This document shows positions 1 to 9,361 of a DNA stretch of 64,000 bases, piece by piece. The notes beneath the pieces were generated by a model that was given only the letters and a program-made list of their open reading frames with translations, had not been told where the DNA came from and made no database searches. The position numbers were made by a program, and so were the translations under genes. Within the stretch, counting starts at the first letter, position 1. Each line of letters opens with the position of its first letter. Source of the DNA: Nonomuraea sp. SBT364 (GTDB lineage Bacteria > Actinomycetota > Actinomycetes > Streptosporangiales > Streptosporangiaceae); assembly GCF_001083785.1 (NCBI RefSeq), contig NZ_LAVL01000032.1:1-64000 (forward strand), in the 5' to 3' direction.

Positions 1-149
1 TACAAGGAGAGGCCGTCAGACAAGTTCTACGCCGGTCCGGTGGGCTGGGAGTGGATATTAAGGGAGTGGCGGTGGGTGTGGTCGGACAGGGCGGTCGTTC
101 CGGTCGGTGACAAGCCCGGAAGGACCCCCCCCGCCGGCGCCGCCGGTCG

Positions 150-848
150 TCAGCCTGGCGGGTTACCCGCCGGTCCGCCACGCGGCGGACGGACGGTGCG
201 GAAGGAGGCGTCGACGAGGCCGGCGCGGTGGGCGACGACGGCGGCCTGGATGCGGTTGCGCAGGCCGAGCTTCTCCATGGCGGCCGCGATGTGGGTCTTG
301 ACGGTGGTGACGCCGACGTGCAGTTCCTCGGCGATCTCGGCGTTGGACAGGCCGGTGCCGACCAGGGCGAGCACCTCGATCTCGCGCTCGGTGAGGCCGC
401 GCGGGGCGGGGGCGGCGGCTTGTTCCTCGGCGTCGAGGAAGCGGTCGACGACGCGGCGCAGCACGGAGGGGGCCAGCAGCTGCTCGCCGGCGTGGGCGCG
501 GCGGACGGCGTCGACCATGCGCTCGGGCTCGTCGTCCTTGACGAGGAAGCCGACGGCGCCGGCGCGCAGGGCCGCGTACACGTTGGAGTCCTCGGCGAAC
601 GTGGTGAGGACGACGACACGGGTGGCCGGCCGGGCGGCGAGCACGCGGCGGATGGCCTCCAGGCCGTCGACGCGGGGCATACGCAGATCCATGAGGATGA
701 CGTCGGGCAGGAGGCGCTCGGCCAGGCGCACGGCCTCGGCGCCGTCGTCGGCCTCGCCGACCACCTCCATGTCGCTGTTGGCCTGCAGCAGCATCCGCAC
801 GCCGGCGCGGACGAGCACCTGGTCGTCGGCGATGAGGACGCGGATCAC
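150..848 (-). CDS. NarL/LuxR-type response regulator
   Basis: A 232-residue cytoplasmic transcription regulator. The N-terminal receiver domain (about residues 1-120) begins VIRVLIADDQ with the acidic pair, carries the phospho-acceptor in DVILMDLRMP and the lysine in FLVKDDEP. A GerE/LuxR helix-turn-helix follows at about residues 150-215 (LTEREIEVLALVGTGLSNAE, then VTTVKTHIAAAMEKLGLRNR). The GTG start is chosen because it overlaps the stop of the upstream histidine kinase by 4 bases (GTGA), so the two are translationally coupled and form a two-component pair. The inducing signal and target promoters cannot be read from the sequence. Confidence 0.95.
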   Translation of the reverse strand: MIRVLIADDQVLVRAGVRMLLQANSDMEVVGEADDGAEAVRLAERLLPDVILMDLRMPRVDGLEAIRRVLAARPATRVVVLTTFAEDSNVYAALRAGAVGFLVKDDEPERMVDAVRRAHAGEQLLAPSVLRRVVDRFLDAEEQAAAPAPRGLTEREIEVLALVGTGLSNAEIAEELHVGVTTVKTHIAAAMEKLGLRNRIQAAVVAHRAGLVDASFRTVRPPRGGPAGNPPG

Positions 849-2446
849 GCGATCCCCCTGGCGGCGGGCAGGTTGGCGGCCAGCACCCAGCCGCCGTCCT
901 CGTCGGGCCCGGCGGTGAGGGTGCCGCCGACGGTTCTGACGCGTTCGCGCATGCCCGCGAGGCCCCGCCCGGAGGAGGGCAGGCGCTCGATGCCGGTGGG
1001 CGGCCGGCCGTTGCGGATCTCGACGGCGAGGCTGTCGCCGGCGGATCGGACGGAGACGCGGACCTCGGTGCCGGGTCCGGCGTGTTTGAGCACGTTCGTG
1101 AGGCCTTCCTGGACGATGCGGGCCGCCGAGGTGCGGGCGACGAGCGAGGTGTGGTCGGTGCCGGGGTCGAGGTCGAGGTCGACGACGAGCCCGGCGGCGG
1201 ACATCCGCTCGGCCGCCTCGCGGACCACGTCGGCCGGGTCGGCGAGCAGGTCGGGCTGGCGGTCGGGGTCGCGCAGCAGGTCGATGAGGCCGCGCAGGTC
1301 CTCCAGCACCTGGTGGCCGGTCTCGCGGATGTCGGTGAGCGCGTCGGCCACCGGGCCGTCGGGGGCGGTGTAGCGGGCGGCGCTGGCCCGCAGCACCATG
1401 GCGCCGACGTGGTGGGCGACGATGTCGTGCACGTCGCGGGCGATGCGCTCGCGCTCGGCGAGCTGGTCGGCGCGGACCTGCGCCACGGTGAGCCGGGTCG
1501 ACTCCCGTACGCGGAGCCGTTCGGCCGCGGCGGCGGCCTGCTTGATGCCCAGGTAGCGGCCGATCGCGACGGGGGTGATCACCAGGGCGCAGAGCACGGC
1601 GGCGCGGAAGCCGGTGACCTCGGTGCCGGGGCCGACGACGGCGATGGCGGCCAGCAGGCAGGTGGCCAGGTAGGCGACGACGGTCCAGGTCCAGGAGGCC
1701 ACCCGCATCGCGAACACGCTCAGCGCGATGAGCGTCAGCACCAGGCAGCTGTTGACCACCTCGGGCAGGTAGGTGTCGGCGGCGACGAGGACGATGCCCT
1801 GGAGGAGGAAGACCAGCCCGGGTAGCCGGCGGGCGACGCCGAGCGCGAGCCCGGCCCCCACGGCGAACAGGCCGATGACCCAGGCGGGGTGGCCGCCGCT
1901 GTGCCAGCTCGTCCAGGTGCTGAGCACGGTCTGGGCGACGCCGCCGGCGGCCAGCAGCACGTCGGGGGTGATGTCGCGCTGTTCGAGCTCGCCGATCGAG
2001 CTGCGCAGGTAGCCGCCGACGATCACCGGGAAGATCGTGATGCCGGCGGCGTACATCCACGAGTTGGCGGTGAAGGCGACGCCGGGGTCGGCGAGGTTGA
2101 CGGCGGTGGCGACGCCGCTGGCCGCCATCGCGATGATCACCGATCGCCAGCCGGCGCTGTAGGCGGTGACGCCGACGGCGACGAGCAGCAGCACCTGGGC
2201 GGTGTTGGAGCTGAACGCCCCGGCCTGGTCGGTGCAGGCCAGCGCGGCCGACAGCCACAGCGCGGTGGGCAGCGGCCAGCGCCGCACGAACCCCATGGGC
2301 GCGCCGACCAGCAGCGCCAGGGGCCCGACCGTGTATGCGGGCGGCAGGTCGCCCATCCGCGCCTGGCCGGACATCAGCAGGTCGAGGCTGACTCCGGCCG
2401 CGGCGAGGAGCAGGTCGAGGGGCGCGCCGCGCCAACGCCAACTCAT
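845..2446 (-). CDS. NarL-family sensor histidine kinase, polytopic
   Basis: A 533-residue membrane sensor kinase. Residues 1 to about 310 hold many hydrophobic segments, possibly two sets of membrane helices, with no obvious extracellular sensor domain. The cytoplasmic part has a HisKA_3 dimerisation segment with the phospho-acceptor His in ERERIARDVHDIVAHHVG and an HATPase_c domain with the N box in IVQEGLTNVLKHAG and a G box in SSGRGLAGMRERV. The ATG at MSWRWRGAPLDLL is preferred to upstream starts because the residues before it are not family-like. It overlaps the response regulator by 4 bases, so the pair is one operon. The signal is unknown; the membrane-embedded input suggests envelope or lipid sensing (inference). 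Confidence 0.93.
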   Translation of the reverse strand: MSWRWRGAPLDLLLAAAGVSLDLLMSGQARMGDLPPAYTVGPLALLVGAPMGFVRRWPLPTALWLSAALACTDQAGAFSSNTAQVLLLVAVGVTAYSAGWRSVIIAMAASGVATAVNLADPGVAFTANSWMYAAGITIFPVIVGGYLRSSIGELEQRDITPDVLLAAGGVAQTVLSTWTSWHSGGHPAWVIGLFAVGAGLALGVARRLPGLVFLLQGIVLVAADTYLPEVVNSCLVLTLIALSVFAMRVASWTWTVVAYLATCLLAAIAVVGPGTEVTGFRAAVLCALVITPVAIGRYLGIKQAAAAAERLRVRESTRLTVAQVRADQLAERERIARDVHDIVAHHVGAMVLRASAARYTAPDGPVADALTDIRETGHQVLEDLRGLIDLLRDPDRQPDLLADPADVVREAAERMSAAGLVVDLDLDPGTDHTSLVARTSAARIVQEGLTNVLKHAGPGTEVRVSVRSAGDSLAVEIRNGRPPTGIERLPSSGRGLAGMRERVRTVGGTLTAGPDEDGGWVLAANLPAARGIA

Positions 2447-2574
2447 GAGGTCAAAGGTATCCACGCCGCACTCGTGGACAGTCCTCCCGGCGGAGGATGG
2501 CGCCTCCTCCAAGTGGCCGGATCCGCGGCCCGATGACGGACTCCCCTGTGCGATCTTCCCCGTACCGTCGGTGC

Positions 2575-3192
2575 ATGCCCAACGACAGCGCACTGTTCCT
2601 CGGTCAGTTCCTGCGTGCACCGGCGACCATCGGCGCGTTCGCGCCCAGCTCCCAGCGGCTGGCGGCGGCGGTCTGCGCGCCGGTGCCGGAGCGCGGCGAG
2701 CCGACCGTCGTCGAGCTGGGGCCGGGCACCGGCCCCTTCACGGCGGAGATCCAGCGCAGGCTCGCCGGCCGGGGTCACCACCTGGCCGTGGAGCTGAACG
2801 AGCCGATGGCCACGCTGCTGGCCGAGCGTTTCCCCGCGGTGGACGTGGTGAACGGCGACGCCGCCGAGCTGGCCGGCCTGCTGACGCAGCGGGGGCTGCG
2901 GCAGGCCGACGTGGTGGTGAGCGGGCTGCCGTGGGCGGCGTTCCCGACGGAGCTGCAGCTCGCGCTGCTGGGCGCGGTCACCGCGGCGATGAGCCCGGCG
3001 GGGGCGTTCACCACGTTCTCCTACATCCACGCGATCCCGCTGAGCTCGGCCCGCCGGTTCCGGTCGCTGCTGTCGGAGCGGTTCGAGGAGGTGGTGGCGG
3101 GACGCACGGTGTGGCGCAACGCTCCCCCGGCGTTCGTCTTCCACGCGCGCCGCCCTCGCCCGCCGGCAGAACTTCCTTCTACGATGATGTGA
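2575..3192 (+). CDS. SAM-dependent methyltransferase, phospholipid N-methyltransferase-like
   Basis: A 205-residue soluble protein with a Rossmann SAM-binding motif I, VVELGPGTGPFTAEI, followed by an acidic motif II region (LAVELNEPMATLL) and NGDAAEL. The N-terminus FLGQFLRAPATIGAFAPSS and the segment VVVSGLPWAAFP resemble the PmtA/rRNA adenine dimethylase-like group that methylates phospholipid head groups. The ATG at 2575 gives a family-like N-terminus. Its stop codon overlaps the start of the acyl-CoA dehydrogenase by one base (TGATG), so the two are co-translated. Methylation of phosphatidylethanolamine is the family expectation, not something the sequence proves. Confidence 0.8.
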   Translation: MPNDSALFLGQFLRAPATIGAFAPSSQRLAAAVCAPVPERGEPTVVELGPGTGPFTAEIQRRLAGRGHHLAVELNEPMATLLAERFPAVDVVNGDAAELAGLLTQRGLRQADVVVSGLPWAAFPTELQLALLGAVTAAMSPAGAFTTFSYIHAIPLSSARRFRSLLSERFEEVVAGRTVWRNAPPAFVFHARRPRPPAELPSTMM

Positions 3193-4373
3193 TGGACTTC
3201 ACCCTCCCCGACACCGCCCTGGACGTGCAGCGCGGCGTGGCCGCCATCTGCTCCCGCTACGACCTGGACTACTGGCAGCGCTGCGAGAGCGACAAGCGGT
3301 GGCCGCAGGAGGTGTGGGACGAGCTGGCCAAGGGCGGCTGGCTGGGGCTGGCGGTGCCGGAGCGGTTCGGCGGCGGCGGGCAGGGGCTCCTGGAGCTGGC
3401 CGTGGCGACCGAGACCATCGCGGCCTCGGGCGCGGCGGGCGGCTCGGCCTTCACGTACGTGCTCACGCCCGGGTTCGGGGCGCTGACGCTGAGCCGGCAC
3501 GGCAGCGCCGAGCAGCAGGCGGAGCTGCTGCCGGGCCTGGCGTCGGGCGAGGTGGAGACATGTTTCGCGCTGACCGAGCCGGACGCCGGCTCCAACGCGC
3601 TGGCGATCACGACGTCGGCCCGCCGCGACGGCGGCGACTACGTGATCAACGGGCAGAAGATCTGGATCACCGGCGTGCAGCGGGCCACCTGGATGCTGCT
3701 GGTCACCCGGACGATCCCGGCGGCCGAGGCGCGGCCGCGCAGCGCCGGGCTGACGGTGTTCCTGGTGAACGTGCCGGAGGCGGTCGCGGCGGGGCGGCTG
3801 ACCTACCGGCCGATCCCCAAGCTGGGGGCCAACACCACGCCGTCCAACATGGTCTTCCTCGACGACCTGCGGGTGCCCGCCTCGCGGGTGGTGGGGCGGG
3901 TGGACGAGGGCGCGGCCGTGCTGTGGGACATCCTCAACCCCGAACGCGTCCTGCTGGCCGCCTCCGCCCTGGGCGGGGCCGAGGTGGCCTTGCGCGTCGC
4001 GGTGGACTACGCGAAGGAGCGGGAGGTGTTCGGCCGGCCGATCGGCGCCAACCAGGCCATCGCCTTCCCGCTCGCCCAGGTCAAGGCGAAGATCGAGCTG
4101 GCCCGCCTGATGATCTACAAGGCCGCGTGGTCGTTCGACCGGCGGCTGCCGTGCGGCACCGAGGCCAACATCGCCAAGCTGACCGCCTCGCAGGCGGCGT
4201 GGGAGGCGGCCGACGCCGCGTTCCAGACGCACGGCGGGATGGCCTACTCGCTGGAGTATCCGGTGGCCAGGCTCCTCACCGACGCCCGGATCGGGAAGGT
4301 GGCACCTGTGACCGAGGAGCTCCTGCTCAACTACCTCGCGACTCAGGTGCTCGGCCTGCCCCGCGGGTTCTGA
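3192..4373 (+). CDS. Acyl-CoA dehydrogenase
   Basis: A 393-residue FAD-dependent acyl-CoA dehydrogenase of normal length for the family. The FAD/substrate signature is [20 protein letters not shown] followed by [11 protein letters not shown]; the C-terminal helical domain has [35 protein letters not shown] and the end motif [17 protein letters not shown]. The terminal segment reads [14 protein letters not shown], the form seen in members that lack the MCAD-type Glu at that site and place the base elsewhere. It should oxidise an acyl-CoA to the enoyl-CoA and pass electrons to ETF. The convergent enoyl-CoA hydratase gene downstream fits the next beta-oxidation step. Substrate chain length or branching is not readable. 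Confidence 0.93.
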   Translation: MDFTLPDTALDVQRGVAAICSRYDLDYWQRCESDKRWPQEVWDELAKGGWLGLAVPERFGGGGQGLLELAVATETIAASGAAGGSAFTYVLTPGFGALTLSRHGSAEQQAELLPGLASGEVETCFALTEPDAGSNALAITTSARRDGGDYVINGQKIWITGVQRATWMLLVTRTIPAAEARPRSAGLTVFLVNVPEAVAAGRLTYRPIPKLGANTTPSNMVFLDDLRVPASRVVGRVDEGAAVLWDILNPERVLLAASALGGAEVALRVAVDYAKEREVFGRPIGANQAIAFPLAQVKAKIELARLMIYKAAWSFDRRLPCGTEANIAKLTASQAAWEAADAAFQTHGGMAYSLEYPVARLLTDARIGKVAPVTEELLLNYLATQVLGLPRGF

Positions 4374-4457
4374 CCCGCGGGCCGCTGCTTCGTCCCCCCA
4401 GGCGGCGTTCTCGGCCCCGGCGGACAGGCCCTGGGTCTGTCGCCCGCTGGCAGTCCG

Positions 4458-5267
4458 CTACCCGGAGGGCGGGGGTGAAACCACTGCTCCACCGAAGGAC
4501 GGGGGCCGCTTCTCGCGCAGCGCGCGGACGCCCTCCGCCACGTCGGGGCCGGTGAAGCCGAGGAACTCCATGGCCAGCGAGGCGTCGAAGGACGGCCCGG
4601 CCAGGCGCAGCCAGTTGTTGAGCGCGTACTTGGTGAGCCGGATGGCCTCCTGCGAGCCGGCGGCGAGCCGGACGGCGAGGCCGAGGGCCGTCTCGTGCAC
4701 CGCGTCGTCGTCGACGCAGAGGCTGACCAGGCCCATCCGCTCGGCCTGCTCGCCGGTGACGGGCTCGCACAGCAGCAGGTGGTACTTGGCCTTGGCCAGC
4801 CCGCACAGCAGCGGCCAGATGATGGCGGCGTGGTCGCCGGCGGCGACGCCGAGCCTGGTGTGGCCGTCGATGATGCGCGCGGTGCGGCCGGCGACGGACA
4901 CGTCGGCCAGCAGGGCGACGGCCAGCCCGGCGCCGACGGCGGGGCCCTGGACGGCGGAGACGATCGGCTTGGAGCAGTTGAGCACGTTGTAGACGATGTC
5001 GCGGGCCTCGGTGAACACGCGCAGCCTGGTGGCGTGGTCGCGGGTCATCTCCTCGATCATGGACAGGTCGCCGCCGGCCGAGAACGCCTCGCCCTCGCCG
5101 CGCACCACCACGGCCCGCACGGAGTCGTCGCGGTCGACGTCGCGCCAGATCTCGGCCAGCTCGCGGTGGCCGGTGAGGTCGACGGCGTTGAGCTTGCGGG
5201 GCTCGCTGATGGTGATCCGCAGCACCCCGTCGGCGGGGGTGTCGGTCTTGAGCCGCTCGTAGGTCAC
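4458..5267 (-). CDS. Enoyl-CoA hydratase/isomerase (crotonase) family protein
   Basis: A 269-residue crotonase-fold protein. The N-terminal CoA-binding half has [20 protein letters not shown] and the oxyanion-hole segment [16 protein letters not shown]; the second oxyanion segment is [20 protein letters not shown]. The region around the second usual catalytic Glu reads [16 protein letters not shown], so the standard hydratase acid/base pair is not clearly conserved and an isomerase or other crotonase reaction is possible. The GTG start overlaps the stop of the upstream alpha/beta hydrolase by 4 bases (GTGA), so both are in one operon read leftward. Confidence 0.88.
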   Translation of the reverse strand: MTYERLKTDTPADGVLRITISEPRKLNAVDLTGHRELAEIWRDVDRDDSVRAVVVRGEGEAFSAGGDLSMIEEMTRDHATRLRVFTEARDIVYNVLNCSKPIVSAVQGPAVGAGLAVALLADVSVAGRTARIIDGHTRLGVAAGDHAAIIWPLLCGLAKAKYHLLLCEPVTGEQAERMGLVSLCVDDDAVHETALGLAVRLAAGSQEAIRLTKYALNNWLRLAGPSFDASLAMEFLGFTGPDVAEGVRALREKRPPSFGGAVVSPPPSG

Positions 5268-6178
5268 AGGAACTCCCTCAGCCGCCCGGCCACGTAGTCG
5301 CGCGCCTCGGCGGCCTGGTCGAACAGGCGCGGCAGGCCGAAGAAGCCGTGCACCGCGCCGTCGAACCTCTTGACCTCGACCGGCACGCCCGCCTCGGCCA
5401 GCCGCCGGCCGTAGCGCTCCCCCTCGTCCCGCAGCACGTCGCAGCCGGCCGTGACCACGGTGGCGGGCGGCAGCCCTTCGGCCGAGGCCAGCCGCAGCGG
5501 GGACAGGCGCGGGTCGGCGCGGTCGGCGTCGCCCGCGTACTGCCGGACGTACCAGTCCATCTCGGCGGCGTCGAGGCCGTAGCCCTTGGCGAACTCGGTG
5601 TAGCTGGGGGTCTCCGGTGAGGCGTCGAGGACCGGGTAGACGAGCACCTGGTGGGCCAGCCGCAGCCCGGCGTCACGCGCCTGCCAGGCGGCCACGGCGG
5701 CCAGGTTGCCGCCCGCGCTGTCGCCGATCAGCGCCACGCTGCCGGTGCTCTGGTAGAAGGCGGGCCTGGCGAAGATGTCGCGCAGCACGGTCCAGGCGTC
5801 GTCGGCCGCCGCCGGGAACGGATGCTCGGGGGCGAGCCGGTAGTCGACCGAGACGACCACCGCGCCGGTGCGGATGGCCAGGTCGCGGCCGAGCGCGTCG
5901 TTGCGCTTGACGCTGCCGAACACCCAGCCGCCGCCGTGGAAGTAGACGAGCACGGGCAGCGGCTCGTCGCCCCGGTCGGCGCGGTAGATGCGGATCGGCA
6001 CCTCCCCGGCCGTCTCGTCGCGGACGAAGGGCAGCTGCGGCAGCGGCCCGCGATGCTCGGCGAACCCGTCGACGGCGCGCAGCTCCTGGATCTTCGCCAG
6101 GTCGAGCGTGGCCAGGTCGGTGTCGAGATCCGACGGATAGGCGGCGACGAACGCCCGCGCCTGGGGGTGCAGCGGCAT
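5264..6178 (-). CDS. Alpha/beta hydrolase, hormone-sensitive lipase (HSL) family
   Basis: A 304-residue serine esterase. The HSL-family oxyanion motif HGGG is in [12 protein letters not shown], the nucleophile elbow is [13 protein letters not shown], the acid lies in the segment [15 protein letters not shown], and the catalytic His is in GAVHGFFGL. No signal peptide is visible, so it should act in the cytoplasm on short-chain or cyclic carboxylic esters. The start [14 protein letters not shown] is family-like. It is followed by the crotonase gene with a 4-base overlap, which suggests a shared catabolic job (inference). Confidence 0.92.
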   Translation of the reverse strand: MPLHPQARAFVAAYPSDLDTDLATLDLAKIQELRAVDGFAEHRGPLPQLPFVRDETAGEVPIRIYRADRGDEPLPVLVYFHGGGWVFGSVKRNDALGRDLAIRTGAVVVSVDYRLAPEHPFPAAADDAWTVLRDIFARPAFYQSTGSVALIGDSAGGNLAAVAAWQARDAGLRLAHQVLVYPVLDASPETPSYTEFAKGYGLDAAEMDWYVRQYAGDADRADPRLSPLRLASAEGLPPATVVTAGCDVLRDEGERYGRRLAEAGVPVEVKRFDGAVHGFFGLPRLFDQAAEARDYVAGRLREFL

Positions 6179-6188
6179 GATCCGAAGC

Positions 6189-6875
6189 CTAGCGGGCCGC
6201 CTCCACGAACGCATCGAACAGGCCGTTGTCGTCGCCGCGTTCCGGATGCCACTGCACACCCACGGCAAAGCGGTGCCCCTGCAGCTCGACGCCCTCGACG
6301 ATCTGGTCCTCGGCCCAGGCCACGGCCAGCAGCCCGGTGCCGAGGCGGCGCACCGACTGGGTGTGCGGGGCCACGACCTCCACGTGGTCGCCGACCGCCT
6401 TGCCGAGCTTGCTGGACACGCTGACCTGGATGCGGTGCCGGGCGCCGGGCTCGCCGTGGCGCTCGCTCTCCAGCATCTCCGGCAGCCACGGGATGAGGGT
6501 GCCGCCCTGGGCGACGTTCAGCACGTGCATGCCGCGGGCGATGGCCAGGACCGGCACGTCGGCCCGGACCGCCGCCCTGGCCAGGGCCAGCTCGAACCGG
6601 TCGCGCTGTGGCTGCGGGGCGGGCACCCGCTCGTCCTGCTCGTCGCCGTAGGCCGAGGCGGCGACCTCGACGCCGCCGGTCAGCACCACGCCGCGCAGCC
6701 CGCGTACGTAGTCGTCGATCGCGTGCGGGGCGAGCGGCGGCAGCACCACGGGCGCGCCGCCGGCCCGTTCGACCGCCTTGGCGTAGGCCGGTGGTGACAG
6801 CACGGCCTCCCGGACCCAGACATCCCAGCGGGCGGCTTCGAAGTAGGCGGTGATGCCTATCAGCGGTCGGGACAT
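6189..6875 (-). CDS. Class I glutamine amidotransferase-like protein (peptidase C26), catalytic Cys absent
   Basis: A 228-residue protein of the gamma-glutamyl-GABA hydrolase/PuuD type. The fold signatures are present: LIGITAYFE at the start, GVVLTGGVEVAASAYG, QGGTLIPWLPE, and the His-Glu dyad in VGVQWHPERGD. The nucleophile turn, normally of the form G-I-C-R-G, reads VLAIARGMHVLN, with a GCC (Ala) codon where Cys is expected. If that alignment is right the protein cannot form the thioester intermediate and may be a binding or regulatory relative. It starts 10 bp upstream of the alpha/beta hydrolase start on the same strand, so it is probably the first gene of that operon. Confidence 0.82.
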   Translation of the reverse strand: MSRPLIGITAYFEAARWDVWVREAVLSPPAYAKAVERAGGAPVVLPPLAPHAIDDYVRGLRGVVLTGGVEVAASAYGDEQDERVPAPQPQRDRFELALARAAVRADVPVLAIARGMHVLNVAQGGTLIPWLPEMLESERHGEPGARHRIQVSVSSKLGKAVGDHVEVVAPHTQSVRRLGTGLLAVAWAEDQIVEGVELQGHRFAVGVQWHPERGDDNGLFDAFVEAAR

Positions 6876-7266
6876 GCGATCTCCAGGGGGCGCTATCTCC
6901 AGGTGGCGTCGCCGGTCGCGGCAGCCACATGCCCATCATGACGCACACCATTTCGCCTATGTCGCTTCTCCCACAGATCTCCTCGCTCCTGCCCGTCTGA
7001 CGTTCTCCCGCTCCGGGGGGATCTGCCGCCGCACTTCGGAAGGGCGATACGAATAGAATTATTATTCACATTTAACGACCGAAATCCTTTTAGCGCCGAA
7101 TACAGCTAATAACCTGCCCGTCACGGATAGTTCAGATCCGCACCTCATTGGGGCGAATCGGTTGTGAGGTCCAGGAGGTGGTGTAACACTGGATTTCGAG
7201 CGATCGGACGTGCCGGGGTACTCCGGACGCTCGTCACCCGGAGCCGTCAGGGAGGTGGGACGACAC

Positions 7267-7287
7267 GACCGGAATGCGTTTCCGGTC
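7267..7287. promoter_or_regulatory. Candidate operator upstream of the flavohaemoglobin gene
   Basis: A perfect inverted repeat, GACCGGAA, 5-nt spacer, TTCCGGTC, ends 19 bp before the ATG. A TAGGAC hexamer at 7290-7295 is a plausible -10 box, so a protein bound here would overlap the promoter. The rest of 6876-7306 (about 430 bp) contains a locally AT-rich stretch around 7030-7110 but no gene I can support. Confidence 0.5.
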
Positions 7288-7306
7288 AATAGGACGGGTT
7301 GGGTAT

Positions 7307-8425
7307 ATGTCGTTGAATCCGCGCCTGGTCAAAGAGAGCTTCTCCATCATCGAACCGGTGGCCGGCAAGGCGGCCGCCTACTTCTACGGCCGCCTGTTCG
7401 CCGAGAACCCGCACTTGAGGGGCATGTTCCCGCCCTCGATGGACGTACAGCGGGACCGGCTCTTCCATGCGCTGACCCGCATCGTGTGGAGCCTGGACAG
7501 CCCGGACAGCATGGCGTCATATCTCGGACAACTGGGGAGGGATCATCGTAAGTACGGCGTCATCGCCGACCACTACACCGCCATCGGCTCGGCCCTGCTG
7601 GCCACCGTGCGGCGCTTCGCCGCCGACATCTGGACCAGCGAGATCGAGGCCGCCTGGGTGGCGGCGTACGAGGCGGCCGCCACGCTCATGATCGAGTCGG
7701 CCGAGGCCGACGCGGGCGTGTCACCCGCGTGGTGGCTGGCGGAGGTCGTCGACCACGAGCGCCGCCGCCCGGACATCGCGGTCGTCACGCTGCGGCCCAC
7801 GCAGCGCCTCCCGTTCACCGCCGGGCAGTACGTCAACGTGCAGACCGCGCGCTGGCCCCGGGTGTGGCGGACGTTCAGCATCGCCAACGCGCCGCGCGCC
7901 GACAACACCATCCGCCTGCACGTGCGCTCGGTCCCGGGCGGCTGGGTCTCGACCACGCTGACCAGGGACACCCGCATCGGCGACAGCGTCATGCTGGGGC
8001 CGCCGATGGGCACGCTGGCCGCGCCCGGGAACGACGCGCGTGACCTGCTGTTCGTCGCGGGCGGCACCGGCCTGGCGCCGCTGAAGGCGATCATCGAGCA
8101 GGTGATCGCCTCCGGCCGGCGCCCGAACATCCACCTGCTGTACGGCGCGCGGACCTCCCGCGAGCTGTACGACCTGCCCGACCTGATCAGGATGGAGGCG
8201 GCCTTCCCCTGGCTGCGGGTGCTGCCGGTGGTGTCGGACGAGCCGGGCTACGAGGGGATGCGCGGGCGGCTGCCCGAGGTGACGCAGCGCTTCCACTCCT
8301 GGGCCGAGCACGAGGTGTTCGTGTGCGGCCCGGCCGCCATGGTGAGCGAGACGGTCCGGCGGCTGCAGGGCGACGGCGTGCCGCTGTCGCGCATCCACCG
8401 CGACGTGGTGCACGGCGAGGGGTGA
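7307..8425 (+). CDS. Globin-FAD/NAD reductase fusion (flavohaemoglobin-type, nitric oxide dioxygenase-like)
   Basis: A 372-residue, two-part protein. Residues 1 to about 135 form a globin domain, with AAAYFYGRLFAENP (B-helix region with Tyr) and the proximal His in GRDHRKYGVIADHY. The rest is a ferredoxin-reductase module: FAD-binding site FTAGQYVNVQTA and RTFSIANAP, NAD-binding LLFVAGGTGLAPLKAI and the C-terminal VFVCGPAAMV. Known family members oxidise NO to nitrate using O2 and NAD(P)H. The ATG at 7307 starts the globin domain as expected. A perfect inverted repeat sits just upstream, so it is probably repressor- or activator-controlled. Its stop is 1 bp from the convergent XRE gene end. 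Confidence 0.92.
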   Translation: MSLNPRLVKESFSIIEPVAGKAAAYFYGRLFAENPHLRGMFPPSMDVQRDRLFHALTRIVWSLDSPDSMASYLGQLGRDHRKYGVIADHYTAIGSALLATVRRFAADIWTSEIEAAWVAAYEAAATLMIESAEADAGVSPAWWLAEVVDHERRRPDIAVVTLRPTQRLPFTAGQYVNVQTARWPRVWRTFSIANAPRADNTIRLHVRSVPGGWVSTTLTRDTRIGDSVMLGPPMGTLAAPGNDARDLLFVAGGTGLAPLKAIIEQVIASGRRPNIHLLYGARTSRELYDLPDLIRMEAAFPWLRVLPVVSDEPGYEGMRGRLPEVTQRFHSWAEHEVFVCGPAAMVSETVRRLQGDGVPLSRIHRDVVHGEG

Positions 8426-8426
8426 G

Positions 8427-9218
8427 TCACCGGAACGCGGCGGCGGTCTCCTCGTCGTTCGGCCAGAACGTCTCGATGGCCAGCTCGGAGACCGTCACGT
8501 CCACGGGCGTGCCGAACGTGGCGATCGTGGTGAACATCGACAGCACCCGGTCGCCGTCCCGGATCCGCAGCGGCATCAGGATGTCGGCGGGCCCCGGCGC
8601 GTGCATCACGTTGAGGTCCACGCCCGGGTAGGTGTAGGCGGCGAGCTCGTCGTGCAGTTCGGCGAGCCGCCCGCTGCCCGACACCTCCGCCTGCCTGCGC
8701 AGCCGGTGCAGCAGGTGGGCGCGGACCTCGGGCAGGTTGACGAGCCTGCCGCCCATCGCGTCGGGGTGCAGCGACAGCCGCATCACGTTGACCGGCTCGG
8801 CCAGCAGTTCCTCCGGCACCCCCGCCATGAACATCCCGGCCGCCGCGTTGGCCGCCACCAGGTCCCAGCCGGCGTCCACGACCAGCGCCGGGTACGGCTC
8901 GTGCCCGGCCAGGATCTTGTCCAGCGCCTGCCGTACCAGCTCCAGCTCCGGCGCGCGCACCTCGCGCTCCGGGAACACCGGCGCGAAACCGGCGGAGACC
9001 AGCAGCCGGTTGCGGTGCCGCAGCGGCACCTCCAGCTCCTCGGCCAGGCGCATGACCATCTCGCGGCTCGGCCGGGCGCGCCCGGTCTCCAGGAAGCTGA
9101 CGTGCCTGGAGGACACGTCCGCCTCGATCGCCAGGTCGAGCTGGCTCACGCGGCGCCGCTGACGCCACGAGCGCAACAAATCACCAAACGTCTCTTCTTG
9201 TACGGCAATAGCTCCCAT
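8427..9218 (-). CDS. XRE-family regulator with MmyB-like ligand-binding domain
   Basis: A 263-residue regulator. Residues about 8-70 are a Cro/C1 helix-turn-helix (LLRSWRQRRRVSQLDLAIEA then SRHVSFLETGRARPSREMVM). Residues about 100-260 match the MmyB-like ligand-binding domain: YPALVVDAGWDLVAAN and, further on, NVMRLSLHPD and the C-terminal FGTPVDVTVSELAIETFWPN. Members of this actinobacterial family often control an adjacent oxidoreductase and may bind fatty-acyl ligands. A TACGGT hexamer lies 7 nt upstream of the ATG, which suggests a leaderless mRNA. It ends 1 bp from the convergent flavohaemoglobin gene, which may or may not be its target. Confidence 0.92.
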   Translation of the reverse strand: MGAIAVQEETFGDLLRSWRQRRRVSQLDLAIEADVSSRHVSFLETGRARPSREMVMRLAEELEVPLRHRNRLLVSAGFAPVFPEREVRAPELELVRQALDKILAGHEPYPALVVDAGWDLVAANAAAGMFMAGVPEELLAEPVNVMRLSLHPDAMGGRLVNLPEVRAHLLHRLRRQAEVSGSGRLAELHDELAAYTYPGVDLNVMHAPGPADILMPLRIRDGDRVLSMFTTIATFGTPVDVTVSELAIETFWPNDEETAAAFR

Positions 9219-9361
9219 ATCAGGAACCGTAGTGGCTGGCGGGAAGTGTCTCGATTACCTCCTGGGTAACCGTGCGGCAAATCGCCCAGTCCTCGCCAGT
9301 GCCCGCCCATCGCCGGGAAGCGCGTGGCACGATGGCCGGAAGCGAACATGGGAGCGATGCC

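Noticed and set aside
1-149. Open frame on the plus strand from the window edge with GC-rich third positions over its first 50 bases
   Set aside because: It runs on through the whole antisense of the response regulator gene and shows no family-like residues; the other two frames stop within 120 bases.
7062-7289. 75-codon frame on the minus strand before the flavohaemoglobin gene
   Set aside because: Codon use lacks the GC-rich third positions of real genes and it covers the presumed promoter and operator.
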